A DNA stretch of 25,222 bases from Pseudomonadota bacterium. GTDB taxonomy: Bacteria; Pseudomonadota; Alphaproteobacteria; Rhizobiales; Xanthobacteraceae. Positions 15,521-22,868 of this stretch are shown in pieces. The first letter of the stretch is position 1; each line of letters begins with the position of its first letter. Made by a program: the position numbers and the translations under genes. The notes below the pieces were generated by a model, which was not told the origin of the DNA, searched no databases, and saw only the letters and a list, made by a program, of their open reading frames with translations. The DNA lies in NCBI GenBank assembly GCA_023390955.1, contig JAEWBW010000133.1, positions 1 through 25,222 of the forward strand. The letters are read 5' to 3'.

Positions 15521-16498
15521 ATGAGGAAATGCCTCCTGACCATCGTAACCGCGCTCTGCGTATCGACGACCGCGGCGCACTCCCAAAGCGGTTACCCAGC
15601 GCGGCAGATTACACTTGTTGTGCCGTTCGCGGCCGGAGGAACAACTGACGTGGTCGCGCGGCTTGTTGCCGAATTCATGAGTCGATCGCTCGGGCAACAA
15701 GTCGTCATCGAAAACGTCACCGGAGCAGGAGGCACAATTGGCGTTACGCGGGTCGCAAAGGCCGCACCGGACGGCTATGTACTGCTGATGGGCAATTTGG
15801 GAACGCAGGCCGCCAGCGTCGGCCTCTATCCGAAGCTTGCCTATGATCCACGCACCGACTTCGAGCCCATCATAAATGCAGCGGCGACGCCAATGCTCGT
15901 GGTCGCAAAGAAGGATCTGCCCGTAAAGGACTTCAAGGAGTTCATCGTTTATCTGAAGGCCAACGCCGCTCGCATGAGCTATGGCACCGGCGGCATCGGC
16001 GCCACATCGCATCTGACGTGTCTCTTCCTCGACTCCCTTCTCGGCGTAAAGCCGGTTCACGTCCCCTATCGAGGCTCTGCGCCCGCGTTGAACGGAGTTC
16101 TCTCCGGCGAGATCGACTACGTTTGCGACCAGACGGTCGGAGTGGCACCGCAGGTGCAAGCAAAAGAAGTGAAGGGGCTTGTGGTCGCCGTGAAAACGCG
16201 TGTGCCGATCATGTCGGATGTACCGACGAGCGAAGAGCAAGGCCTGCCAGAATTTCAGGCTACGGGCTGGAATGCTCTCTTTGCGCCGAAGGGCACCCCG
16301 AAGGAGATCATCGAGAAGCTCAATGCGATTGGGAAGGAAGCCCTGAAAGACGAGAAGGTTCGCAACCGACTGCTCGAGCTCGGTGCCGAATTGCCGACTG
16401 AAGCAGACCAAACACCGGCGGCGCTCGGAAAGCTCGTTAGCTCCGAAATCGAAAAGTGGGTGCCGATCATCAAGAGCGCCGGCGTATCGGTGCAGTAG
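15521..16498 (+). CDS. Tripartite tricarboxylate transporter (TTT/Bug) periplasmic substrate-binding protein
   Basis: This 325-aa secreted protein has a signal peptide MRKCLLTIVTALCVSTTAAHSQ (cleavage near residue 22). The Bug signature follows: YPARQITLVVPFAAGGTTDVVARLVA, then GAGGTIGV, ADGYVLLMGN-like APDGYVLL, and YGTGGIGATSHL. Bug proteins bind carboxylates or other small anions and deliver them to TctAB-type membrane pumps or to sensor kinases. ATG 15521 has GAGGAAA 6-12 nt upstream. An in-frame ATG at 15425 would hide the signal peptide. No tctA or tctB gene is adjacent, which is common for the expanded Bug family. It is divergent from the MFS gene and may sense or bind the same substrate. 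Confidence 0.92.
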   Translation: MRKCLLTIVTALCVSTTAAHSQSGYPARQITLVVPFAAGGTTDVVARLVAEFMSRSLGQQVVIENVTGAGGTIGVTRVAKAAPDGYVLLMGNLGTQAASVGLYPKLAYDPRTDFEPIINAAATPMLVVAKKDLPVKDFKEFIVYLKANAARMSYGTGGIGATSHLTCLFLDSLLGVKPVHVPYRGSAPALNGVLSGEIDYVCDQTVGVAPQVQAKEVKGLVVAVKTRVPIMSDVPTSEEQGLPEFQATGWNALFAPKGTPKEIIEKLNAIGKEALKDEKVRNRLLELGAELPTEADQTPAALGKLVSSEIEKWVPIIKSAGVSVQ

Positions 16499-16549
16499 GT
16501 TCGCAAGCACGGAGTAAAACGCGTCGCAGGCTTAAAGCATTGAAATGAT

Positions 16550-16593
16550 TGGAGCGGGTGAAGGGAATCGAACCCTCGCATTCAGCTTGGAAG
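16550..16593 (-). other. attR-like 3' fragment of tRNA-Gly(UCC)
   Basis: Read on the minus strand this is the anticodon loop CTTCCAA (anticodon TCC at 16589-16591), the 3' anticodon strand GCTGA, a T-arm GAGGG-TTCGATT-CCCTT, the acceptor 3' strand CACCCGC, T and CCA. The 5' side is absent: the expected GCGGGTG acceptor strand, D-arm and matching anticodon strand are not found, and the preceding bases (CCTGA) do not pair. A 44-bp anticodon-loop-to-CCA fragment is the classical duplicated core left by tyrosine-recombinase elements that insert in tRNA genes. Its orientation places the element at higher coordinates, with the intact tRNA at the far end. Confidence 0.85.
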
Positions 16594-16791
16594 TCAGGCA
16601 CTTAGCTAGATTTTTCAAAGGTTTTTCCGACAAATCGCAGCCAAAGGCCCTAATAGTTTCCAAACGACAATTTCCCCCTGTCGGAACGGCCAGGGCGCGT
16701 TCCTAGAAGCTGCTTGGATTGCGGACCGAGAAAAGCCGCAGAGCCCCTACCCGGTGATAGGCTCGGGCGCGGCGCCAAGTACCCCAAAAAG

Positions 16792-17019
16792 ATGCGAAGC
16801 AAGCTTCCGATCCGTTGGAGGACTGTCGAGATCCCCGCGCAAATGGACGGCCACCCCAAGCTTGATGCTGTCCGCATTTACGGGCCACGAGCGCTCTGGA
16901 AGGACGTCGAACAGCGGCTGCTGGACAACACGTGTCCAGAGCGGACGGGCGCCATGAAGAGGATGGCTGCTAGCCTGCCTTCGACCGTCCCTGACCTGCA
17001 TGCTTGGTCGAAGGACTAG
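16792..17019 (+). CDS. Hypothetical 75-aa protein or gene remnant
   Basis: The frame starts at ATG 16792 (open from TTG 16714) and ends at TAG 17017-17019. The product is basic at its start (MRSKLPIRWRTVEIPAQMDG) and has a plausible helical middle (ALWKDVEQRLLDNTCPERT). I do not recognise it. There is no clear ribosome-binding site. Reading through the TAG gives IGWYKNIIQRLFPEVIGRL, which also looks protein-like, so this may be part of a longer gene broken by a stop codon. It lies just inside the island boundary suggested by the tRNA fragment, where decayed mobile-element genes are common. Confidence 0.3.
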   Translation: MRSKLPIRWRTVEIPAQMDGHPKLDAVRIYGPRALWKDVEQRLLDNTCPERTGAMKRMAASLPSTVPDLHAWSKD

Positions 17020-17320
17020 ATAGGGTGGTACAAAAACATCATCCAACGCCTCTTCCCGGAGGTGATCGGAAGGCTCTGAAGAAGGAGTTGGGCAAGGCGC
17101 GTGCGATGACGACAATTCTCGGCACACCATCGACCTCGCCCGTTGGGGTCCGCCCGCTGGTCTCTCTCAGGAAGACGCCTTGGCGGAGGTACGGAATGTT
17201 CTCGATTCCATGGGCGACACCTGCCCCGAGTGCCGCGCCCAAGCAGTTCGCGCGGCACGGCGCTCCAATCGAAAACTCTCCATTGAATGGGCGAGCAGAG
17301 CGACTCTCCGCTCTGCCCAC
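17020..17320 (+). pseudogene. Decayed coding sequence of unknown family
   Basis: Protein-like stretches continue after TAG 17019 but in different frames. Frame 1 reads GWYKNIIQRLFPEVIGRL and stops at 17076-17078. Frame 2, open from 17066, then reads HTIDLARWGPPAGLSQEDAL followed by AEVRNVLDSMGD and CPECRAQAV, with a CxxC pair, but has no ATG start. A stop plus a frameshift would explain this pattern. No family can be named. The whole 16599-17324 interval contains no other convincing feature. Confidence 0.3.
17295..17316 (-). terminator. Hairpin just after the catalase stop
   Basis: GCAGAGCG (17295-17302) pairs perfectly with CGCTCTGC (17309-17316) around ACTCTC. It begins 8 bp past the catalase stop on the minus strand. 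No T-tract follows, so it may be a 3' stabilising stem or a weak terminator rather than a classical one. Confidence 0.45.
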
Positions 17321-17324
17321 CAAC

Positions 17325-18779
17325 TCAGGCGCCTGCTGCCAGACCGAGCGCCCGCGCGACACCCGCGCCATAGGCGGGATCCGCCTTTGCGCAATTGGCG
17401 ATATGGCGCAGCTTGACCTCGGTGCGCGCGTCACCCATGGCGCGGGCAGTGTTCTCGAACAGGAGTTGTCGTTGCGCGGAGCTCATCTTCCGGAACAGGT
17501 TTCCCGGCTGCTCGTAGTGATCGTCATCGACCCGATGATCCCAATAGGTCGCATCCCCGTCGACCGGCAGCGGAGGCTCGAGCAGGCTCACATCGCGGTC
17601 GGTCCAGGCGCCCTTGCTGTTGGGCCAATAGGTCGGCGTGGCACCAAGATTGCCGTCGGTGCGCATTGCGCCATCGCGGTGATAGCTCTTGAACGGGCAC
17701 TTCGGTGCGTTGACCGGGATGTGATTGAAGTTCACTCCGAGCCGGTAACGCTGGGTGTCGCCGTATGAAAACAAGCGGCCTTGCAGCATCTTGTCGGGTG
17801 AGAAGCCGATACCCGGGACCACATTGGCGGGTGAAAACGCGGCCTGCTCGACTTCGGCAAAATAGTTGTCGGGATAGCGATTGAGCTCAACGACGCCGAC
17901 CTCGATCAGGGGATATTCGCCTTTCGGCCACACCTTGGTGAGGTCGAACGGATTGAAGCGGAACGCTCTCGCCTGCGCTTCCGTCATCACCTGGATGAAC
18001 AAGGTCCATCGCGGGAAGTCGCCGCGTTCGATGGCCTCGAACAGATCGCGACCATGGCTCTCGCGGTCGCGGCCGACGAGGTCGGTTGCTTCCGCATCCG
18101 TGAAATTCGCGATGCCCTGCTGCGTGCGGAAATGGAACTTGACCCAGACGCGCTCATTGCCGGCGTTGATCATCGAGAAGGTGTGGCTCCCGAAGCCGTG
18201 CATGTGCCGGAAGCTTCTGGGAATGCCGCGATCCGACATGACGATCGTGACCTGGTGCAGCGCTTCGGGGAGCAACGACCAAAAATCCCAATTGTTATCG
18301 GCCGACCGAAGCCCGGTGCGAGGATCGCGCTTGATGGCGTGGTTCAGGTCAGAGAACCGGAGCGGATCGCGGAAGAAGAACACCGGCGTATTATTGCCGA
18401 CGATGTCCCAATTGCCCTCTTCCGTATAGAACTTGAAGGCGAAGCCGCGGATGTCTCTCTCCGCGTCGGCGGCACCACGCTCGCCGGCCACCGTCGAGAA
18501 CCGGGCGAACACCGGAGTCGTCTTGCCGACTTCCGAGAATATGCCGGCTTTGGTGTATCGCGTGATGTCGCGGGTGACGGTGAAGGTGCCGTGAGCGCCC
18601 CACCCCTTGGCATGCATCCGACGCTCCGGAATGACCTCGCGATCGAAATGCGCAAGCTTCTCGATCAGCCAGATGCTTTCCAAGAGAGCCGGGCCGCGCG
18701 GGCCCGCCGTCATGATGTTGGTATTGTCCACGACGGGAGCCCCGGTGGCATGACTCAAGGGGCGCGCGCGGTCGTTCAT
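17325..18779 (-). CDS. Monofunctional haem catalase, small-subunit type
   Basis: The 484-aa enzyme disproportionates hydrogen peroxide to water and oxygen. All key residues are in place with the spacing of the family: His56 in RRMHAKGWGAHG, distal Asn129 in GNNTPVFFFRD, and the proximal haem ligand Tyr339 in RLFSYGDTQRYRLG. The length fits small-subunit catalases without the extra C-terminal flavodoxin-like domain. There is no signal peptide, so it is cytosolic. ATG 18779 is chosen because GAGG lies about 8 nt upstream and the normal N-terminus (NDRARPLSHATGAPV) follows; ATG 18791 and a longer open frame are less likely. It is divergent from the DUF3551 gene. It may protect against peroxide made by the nearby flavoprotein oxidoreductase. 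Confidence 0.95.
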   Translation of the reverse strand: MNDRARPLSHATGAPVVDNTNIMTAGPRGPALLESIWLIEKLAHFDREVIPERRMHAKGWGAHGTFTVTRDITRYTKAGIFSEVGKTTPVFARFSTVAGERGAADAERDIRGFAFKFYTEEGNWDIVGNNTPVFFFRDPLRFSDLNHAIKRDPRTGLRSADNNWDFWSLLPEALHQVTIVMSDRGIPRSFRHMHGFGSHTFSMINAGNERVWVKFHFRTQQGIANFTDAEATDLVGRDRESHGRDLFEAIERGDFPRWTLFIQVMTEAQARAFRFNPFDLTKVWPKGEYPLIEVGVVELNRYPDNYFAEVEQAAFSPANVVPGIGFSPDKMLQGRLFSYGDTQRYRLGVNFNHIPVNAPKCPFKSYHRDGAMRTDGNLGATPTYWPNSKGAWTDRDVSLLEPPLPVDGDATYWDHRVDDDHYEQPGNLFRKMSSAQRQLLFENTARAMGDARTEVKLRHIANCAKADPAYGAGVARALGLAAGA

Positions 18780-18949
18780 TTGCAGCCTCATCTTTTCACG
18801 GTGACACGAACCGACGGGCCGCACGCTTTTACAGCGTCGTGCGCCCATCGATGTTGCGGGATCGTGCCCGCCTTGGGACCCGAGCGGAAGTGAATTGATT
18901 TCAGCGTTCCAATGCACGGCGCTCAACGGCAAACCATTCAGATCGACAC

Positions 18950-18962
18950 TGAAATCGTTTCA
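18950..18962. promoter_or_regulatory. Short inverted repeat TGAAA-TCG-TTTCA between divergent genes
   Basis: TGAAA (18950-18954) and TTTCA (18958-18962) flank TCG in the 275-bp spacer between the catalase and the DUF3551 gene, 93 bp before the latter. It could be a regulator site for either gene. Arms of 5 bp are short enough to arise by chance. The rest of the spacer shows nothing clear. Confidence 0.25.
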
Positions 18963-19054
18963 CTTCCGCCGATCGCCGGCAGCGCGATGATGCACCCGCG
19001 GTCGCGGCATCCCGTCGCGAACCGCGTGTTACTCCGAACTCGAAGGACAAGAGC

Positions 19055-19450
19055 ATGAAGAGACAGTCCAACACCCTTGTCACAGGTCCCGCCAGCGCAC
19101 TCGTTGCGGCTGTGCTCGCGGCGATGACGTCCCAGCCAGCATCTGCGCTGGACTATTGCCGCAGGGACTCTTCCTCCGACATGTGGAATTGCAGCTATGC
19201 GACCATGGAGCAATGTCAGGAGGCAGCATCCGGACGAGGCGGCTACTGCCGGCGCGACCCCTTCTTGTCCGCATCGGCGCCAGCGCACGCGCACCATTCG
19301 ACACGATCGCCAGCCGACGCCAATGCGTATGCGACACATGCTGCGCCCGGCATGAACGACGAGCCATGCCATCTCGCGCCTCATACGGGTTCATTCGCGA
19401 CCGGTCTTTGGGATCTACGTCCTCCTTGCCAACCTGCAACAGAATACTGA
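19055..19450 (+). CDS. DUF3551 family secreted cysteine-rich protein
   Basis: This 131-aa protein has a basic start, a hydrophobic stretch and an Ala-X-Ala cleavage site near residue 31 (SQPASALDYC), so it is exported. The mature part has the DUF3551 pattern: an early DYCRRD segment, CSYATMEQCQEAASGRGGYC and a following RRDPF. Cysteines at about 34, 45, 53 and 64 could form two disulfides. The family is abundant and often multicopy in Bradyrhizobium, and its function is unknown. The C-terminal 60 residues, rich in His, Ala and Ser, extend beyond the usual short domain. GAAGGA lies about 9 nt before ATG 19055. It ends 43 bp before the cyclase gene on the same strand. Confidence 0.8.
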   Translation: MKRQSNTLVTGPASALVAAVLAAMTSQPASALDYCRRDSSSDMWNCSYATMEQCQEAASGRGGYCRRDPFLSASAPAHAHHSTRSPADANAYATHAAPGMNDEPCHLAPHTGSFATGLWDLRPPCQPATEY

Positions 19451-19493
19451 TCTAACCGAGGTTGTCCCAAGATGAGAACGCCTGGACCAGATC

Positions 19494-20303
19494 ATGCGAC
19501 ACGATTCCCGTACTATTCTCCTCCGCCTTCTTGCCGCTGCATGTTTCGCTTCGGCCCTGAGCACAACCACCACGGCCGCCTCGCTCAGCGATGCCTACAA
19601 GACGATCTCGAGGGCGCGTTTCGCCGATCTGACCCACAGCTTTGGCACCGATACTCCGGTCTGGTCGGGCTTCGGCCAGGCCAGAATGACACCGGCCACC
19701 GCCCCCGCAACCAAGCGGCCCTACACCATCGCGAATGACGGCTTCCGCGCCACCTATTACGAGATGGTCGGGCAATACGGCACGCATGTCGATCCGCCGG
19801 CGCATTTCGACCCCGGCGGCACGACCATGGACAAGATTCCCCTGAAGCAGATGATCCTGCCACTCGTCGTGCTCGACGATACGCCCTATCTCGCGAAGGA
19901 TCCCAATCACGCCTTCTCGCTGGACGATCTGCGCGCATGGGAGCGCAGGAACGGCCGCATCCCCAAAGGTGCGTTCGTCGCGCTCCGGACCGACATGTAC
20001 AAGGACTGGGACAGCAATCCCGAGCGCTTCAAGCGGACACCGTTTCCCGCCTGGAAGCTCGAGACGATCAAGTTCCTGTACGAGCAGCGGCATGTCACCG
20101 CCACGGGCCACGAGTCGATGGATACCGACACCACAGACAAGATGGTGTCTGAACGGTACATCTTGACGAATGGCCACTATCAGATCGAGGTCATGGCCAA
20201 CCTCGATCGTGTGCCCGCTACGGGTGCGCTGATCGTCGTCACCTGGCCCAAGGTCCGGGACGGCCTCGGCTTCCCCGCCCGCGCTTTCGCCATCGTCCCG
20301 TAA
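19494..20303 (+). CDS. Secreted cyclase-family (KynB-like) metal-dependent hydrolase
   Basis: This 269-aa protein has a signal peptide (cleavage near TTAA-S, residue 29), so it should act in the periplasm. The cyclase/kynurenine-formamidase fold is supported by FADLTHSFGTDTPVWSG (43-59) and by GTHVDPPAHF (96-105) with His98, Asp100 and His104. By eye the usual first ligand of HxGTHxD is Gln94 rather than His. The later pair, normally His and Glu 12 residues apart before ANL, reads Glu220 and Glu232. This suggests a different metal or substrate from formylkynurenine. The ribosome-binding site is poor, so coupling to the DUF3551 gene upstream is possible. A terminator follows directly. Confidence 0.85.
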   Translation: MRHDSRTILLRLLAAACFASALSTTTTAASLSDAYKTISRARFADLTHSFGTDTPVWSGFGQARMTPATAPATKRPYTIANDGFRATYYEMVGQYGTHVDPPAHFDPGGTTMDKIPLKQMILPLVVLDDTPYLAKDPNHAFSLDDLRAWERRNGRIPKGAFVALRTDMYKDWDSNPERFKRTPFPAWKLETIKFLYEQRHVTATGHESMDTDTTDKMVSERYILTNGHYQIEVMANLDRVPATGALIVVTWPKVRDGLGFPARAFAIVP

Positions 20304-20310
20304 GCCACGC

Positions 20311-20344
20311 TCCGGCGGTCACGCGCAACCGCCGGAACTTTTTT
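20311..20344 (+). terminator. Rho-independent terminator of the cyclase gene
   Basis: TCCGGCGGT (20311-20319) pairs perfectly with ACCGCCGGA (20328-20336) around an 8-nt loop, and six T residues follow at 20339-20344. It starts 8 bp after the cyclase stop and separates it from the convergent isochorismatase-family gene. Confidence 0.9.
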
Positions 20345-20364
20345 ATGCCGGGTCGTGTCGGCAG

Positions 20365-21012
20365 CTAGCGAGACTCGAACATCGTCTTGACGTATTCGAT
20401 GCCGACGCCGAAGGCGCCGCCGTATTTCTTCGCGATGTCGGTGGTCAGTTCGTAGGTCTCGAGACGAGCCCAGTCGCGCTGCAGCTCCAGAAGGTAGGTC
20501 AACGCGGTGATCGGTCGGGCACCGGCCTGGATCATGCGCTCCATGGCACGCTCATGCGCCTCGTTCGAGCAATCGCCGCAGGCATCCGCAACCACGTAGA
20601 CCTCGAAGCCCTGATCCAACGCCGACAAGACCGGACCGTTGCAGCAGACCGAGGTCCAGAGCCCGCAAATGACGAGGCGATCCTTGTTCAGCGAATTCAC
20701 GCGCGCGATGAAGTTCTCGTCCTCCCACGCATTGGAAGTGGTGCGATCGGTCACCTCCGCATTCGGAAATGCTTCCGTAATTTCGTCGAACAACGGTCCC
20801 GCGAATGTGTCCCGGGAGATCGTCGAGATGATCGTCGGAACGTTGAATCCTTTCGCTGTCCGGGCCAGGATGCCGGTATTCGTGCGCAGGTTGGTTACGT
20901 CGATCGACTTGGTATTGAAAGCCATCTGCGACTGGTGGTCGATCAGGATCAGGGCGTGATCCTTCGGGCTGAGAAGCGTTCTGGCTGGTTTGGCAACGGC
21001 CTTGATGCTCAA
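20365..21012 (-). CDS. Isochorismatase-family cysteine hydrolase, YcaC-like
   Basis: This 215-aa protein is of the usual length. LILIDHQSQMAF holds the catalytic Asp25. VICGLWTSVCCNGPVLSAL holds the nucleophile, Cys123 by alignment with YcaC-type enzymes, beside a second Cys124. GFEVYVVADACGDCS is the following family motif. These enzymes hydrolyse amides or related bonds of small molecules; many have unknown substrates. The start is TTG 21012, with AAGGA about 10 nt upstream; a longer TTG start at 21105 adds an unlikely N-terminus and no ATG is available early. There is no signal peptide. It lies 150 bp downstream of the di-haem cytochrome gene on the same strand and could be the last gene of that operon. 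Confidence 0.88.
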   Translation of the reverse strand: MSIKAVAKPARTLLSPKDHALILIDHQSQMAFNTKSIDVTNLRTNTGILARTAKGFNVPTIISTISRDTFAGPLFDEITEAFPNAEVTDRTTSNAWEDENFIARVNSLNKDRLVICGLWTSVCCNGPVLSALDQGFEVYVVADACGDCSNEAHERAMERMIQAGARPITALTYLLELQRDWARLETYELTTDIAKKYGGAFGVGIEYVKTMFESR

Positions 21013-21162
21013 CTTGGCATTCCTTATTTGATAGTGGTGATGACTCGGATCGCTCAGCGGGGACCATAGGTCCGCGCATGCCGTATGGAAGTGAATCTTC
21101 TTCAAGCCGAACCTGAGCCAAAGGCATTCTTGGATGGAACCTTCGCCGGGACGCGCAGGCGC

Positions 21163-22116
21163 CTAGTTCGCGGGAATCGTGCTCGTCACGTAGCGGTACA
21201 TCGCGGTGAGTTCATCATCCGCGAGATGACCAATCGAACGCCACGGCATCTGCCGACTCAACCTTGTGCCGTTCGGATCCACGCCGGTCCGCATCGTCGT
21301 CACGAACTCGTGCAGCGACCAGTGCTTCATGACCGAAAGATCGGGACCGAGTGGTGTCATCTGCCCTGGTACGCCGCCGGTCAGATCACTGCCGTGACAA
21401 CCGCGGCAATCGAGATAGGACACGAGATACCCGCCATACTCCGCAGTCGCTCCCGGAGGCGGCGCCGCAACTGTCCCCGTCAAGATCGGCTTGCCGCCCG
21501 GCAGCAGGCCTGCGCCAAGCATGGCGAGTCCAAGGATGTTCAGTCGGTCCGGCGGGTCCGGCGTCGTGGCACCTTCCGCAGGAAGCGAGCGCAGATAGGC
21601 GATGACCGCATTGATGTCACTATCGCTGAGCCGGTTCGCGCTGGTATAGGACATGATCGTGAGCCATCTTCCGCTCGCATCGACCGAGTTACGGATCGCG
21701 CGAAAGATCTCGCCGTCGCTCCATCGCGACAATGCGCCGGCCGGCGTGAGGTTGGAGGGGATGAATGAGCCGATCGGGATCGGGATCTCGGCGGCGAAAT
21801 CCTTTCCACCCGTCAAGGCCCCTGCCCGCGAATGACAGTCTGCGCAGAAGGAGTCCGAAATGGCTTTGCCGCGTGGCGCCAGACCGGCGTCGACCGCGAT
21901 AGCCGGCACCGGGAGATTCCGGCCGCGCCAGGACCGCTTCACCAATCCGGCAACCACTGCGCCGCTCAGGAGAGATACGACCGCGAGCAGCGGCCCAAGT
22001 ACGCCAACGGTGATCCACCGGGCAGCACCCTTTCGTCGTCGTCCAACAATGATCAATAGCCAGATCAGCAACAAGCAAGAACCGGACAGAAGGACGAGTC
22101 CAATTGAATTCTGCAT
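21163..22116 (-). CDS. Membrane-anchored di-haem cytochrome c
   Basis: This 317-aa protein has two N-terminal membrane segments (about 5-24 and 36-59) and a periplasmic part with two class I cytochrome c domains. Haem-binding CADCH is at 91-95 and CRGCH at 237-241. Candidate Met axial ligands are in TIMSYT (155) and RQMPWRS near the C-terminus. A hydrophobic GLAMLGAGLL stretch joins the domains. ATG 22116 is preferred since AAGGAG lies 12 nt upstream; a GTG at 22140 would add 8 residues but lacks a ribosome-binding site. With the GMC dehydrogenase and tri-haem cytochrome upstream, it probably passes electrons between periplasmic enzyme and respiratory chain. A separate dehydrogenase partner is possible. 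Confidence 0.9.
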   Translation of the reverse strand: MQNSIGLVLLSGSCLLLIWLLIIVGRRRKGAARWITVGVLGPLLAVVSLLSGAVVAGLVKRSWRGRNLPVPAIAVDAGLAPRGKAISDSFCADCHSRAGALTGGKDFAAEIPIPIGSFIPSNLTPAGALSRWSDGEIFRAIRNSVDASGRWLTIMSYTSANRLSDSDINAVIAYLRSLPAEGATTPDPPDRLNILGLAMLGAGLLPGGKPILTGTVAAPPPGATAEYGGYLVSYLDCRGCHGSDLTGGVPGQMTPLGPDLSVMKHWSLHEFVTTMRTGVDPNGTRLSRQMPWRSIGHLADDELTAMYRYVTSTIPAN

Positions 22117-22186
22117 GCGTTGCAGCGACTCCTTGAACACTGTGAGGGAGTATTTGGGGCTGACGCGGTGACGGACCGATTACCGG

Positions 22187-22228
22187 CGGCAGGCAATCGG
22201 TTACGACCGTAACGGAACATGCCTGCCG
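22187..22228. promoter_or_regulatory. Nested inverted repeat between the thioredoxin-fold and di-haem cytochrome genes
   Basis: Outer arms CGGCAGGCA (22187-22195) and TGCCTGCCG (22220-22228) are perfect. Inner arms GTTACG (22200-22205) and CGTAAC (22208-22213) are also perfect, around AC. The structure starts 6 bp beyond the minus-strand thioredoxin-fold stop and lies about 70 bp before the di-haem cytochrome start. No T-tract is present. It could be a 3' stem, or the inner palindrome could be a regulator site for the cytochrome gene. Confidence 0.55.
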
Positions 22229-22233
22229 TAAAT

Positions 22234-22851
22234 CTACGTCGCATCGATGAAACGCGAAAACTCCTCCATCGAGCCTGCGCCGGTCAGAAGTCTTCCCTGG
22301 TAGAGCCATGCGGGCGTCCCGCGCACGCCATGGTGCTCGGCGATCGACTCGGACTCCCGAACCCAGGCTGTGGCCCGCCCATCCGCAAGTGCCTGGTCGA
22401 GCATCCCTGCATCGAGGCCAAGTTGAGCCGCCTTGCGCAGGACCGTGGCCTTGTCGCCGATATCCTCGTTCAAGACGAAATGCGCCTCGAACAGGGTACT
22501 GTTGAACTCTCGCGCCACGGTCCGATAATTGCGGCGAACCCATTCCGCCGCGCCCAAGGCCGTGCCGCTGTTCGGAATCCGGAACGGCCAGTCGAGTGCG
22601 AGGCCGCTTGCGCGGGCCTGAGCCTCGATGTCGCGGTACATCGGTCCCACGCGGGGCCCGACATGAACACCGGTTGGCGGGATCTCGGGGTGGGCCCGGA
22701 AGGGAAGATCGAGAACCTCGAGGCCGCGCGCCACCGCGAATGCATCCCGGTTCTGGCTGACGTAACAGAACGGGCAGATGAAATCGAACCAGTGCACGAC
22801 TTGTGACTCACTCATCTGGTCGGGCCGCGTGTTGTCCGGGACATTGCTCAT
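22234..22851 (-). CDS. DsbA/FrnE-like thioredoxin-fold protein
   Basis: This 205-aa protein has the DsbA-type insertion fold of FrnE and 2-hydroxychromene-2-carboxylate isomerases. The active site CPFC is at residues 26-29 in WFDFICPFCYVSQ, and the cis-Pro loop is GVRGTPAWLY near the C-terminus. There is no signal peptide, so it should be cytosolic, unlike true DsbA. Start choice is uncertain: ATG 22851 has GAGAG nearby; TTG 22872 would overlap the upstream cytochrome stop by 4 bp (TTGA); ATG 22815 starts just before the domain. It sits between two cytochrome c genes. Possible roles are oxidative-stress protection, glutathione-dependent isomerisation of a pathway intermediate, or disulfide handling. 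A role in cytochrome maturation is unlikely if it is cytosolic. Confidence 0.85.
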   Translation of the reverse strand: MSNVPDNTRPDQMSESQVVHWFDFICPFCYVSQNRDAFAVARGLEVLDLPFRAHPEIPPTGVHVGPRVGPMYRDIEAQARASGLALDWPFRIPNSGTALGAAEWVRRNYRTVAREFNSTLFEAHFVLNEDIGDKATVLRKAAQLGLDAGMLDQALADGRATAWVRESESIAEHHGVRGTPAWLYQGRLLTGAGSMEEFSRFIDAT

Positions 22852-22868
22852 TGGCGCTCTCGACGACG

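Noticed and set aside
15214..15543. N-terminal extension of the MFS gene to 15543
   Set aside because: The extra 110 residues are hydrophilic and cysteine-rich with no transporter character, and they would overlap the upstream region of the divergent TTT gene.
16550..16625. Functional tRNA-Gly on the minus strand
   Set aside because: The 5' acceptor strand, D-arm and pairing anticodon strand are missing, so only the 3' part remains.
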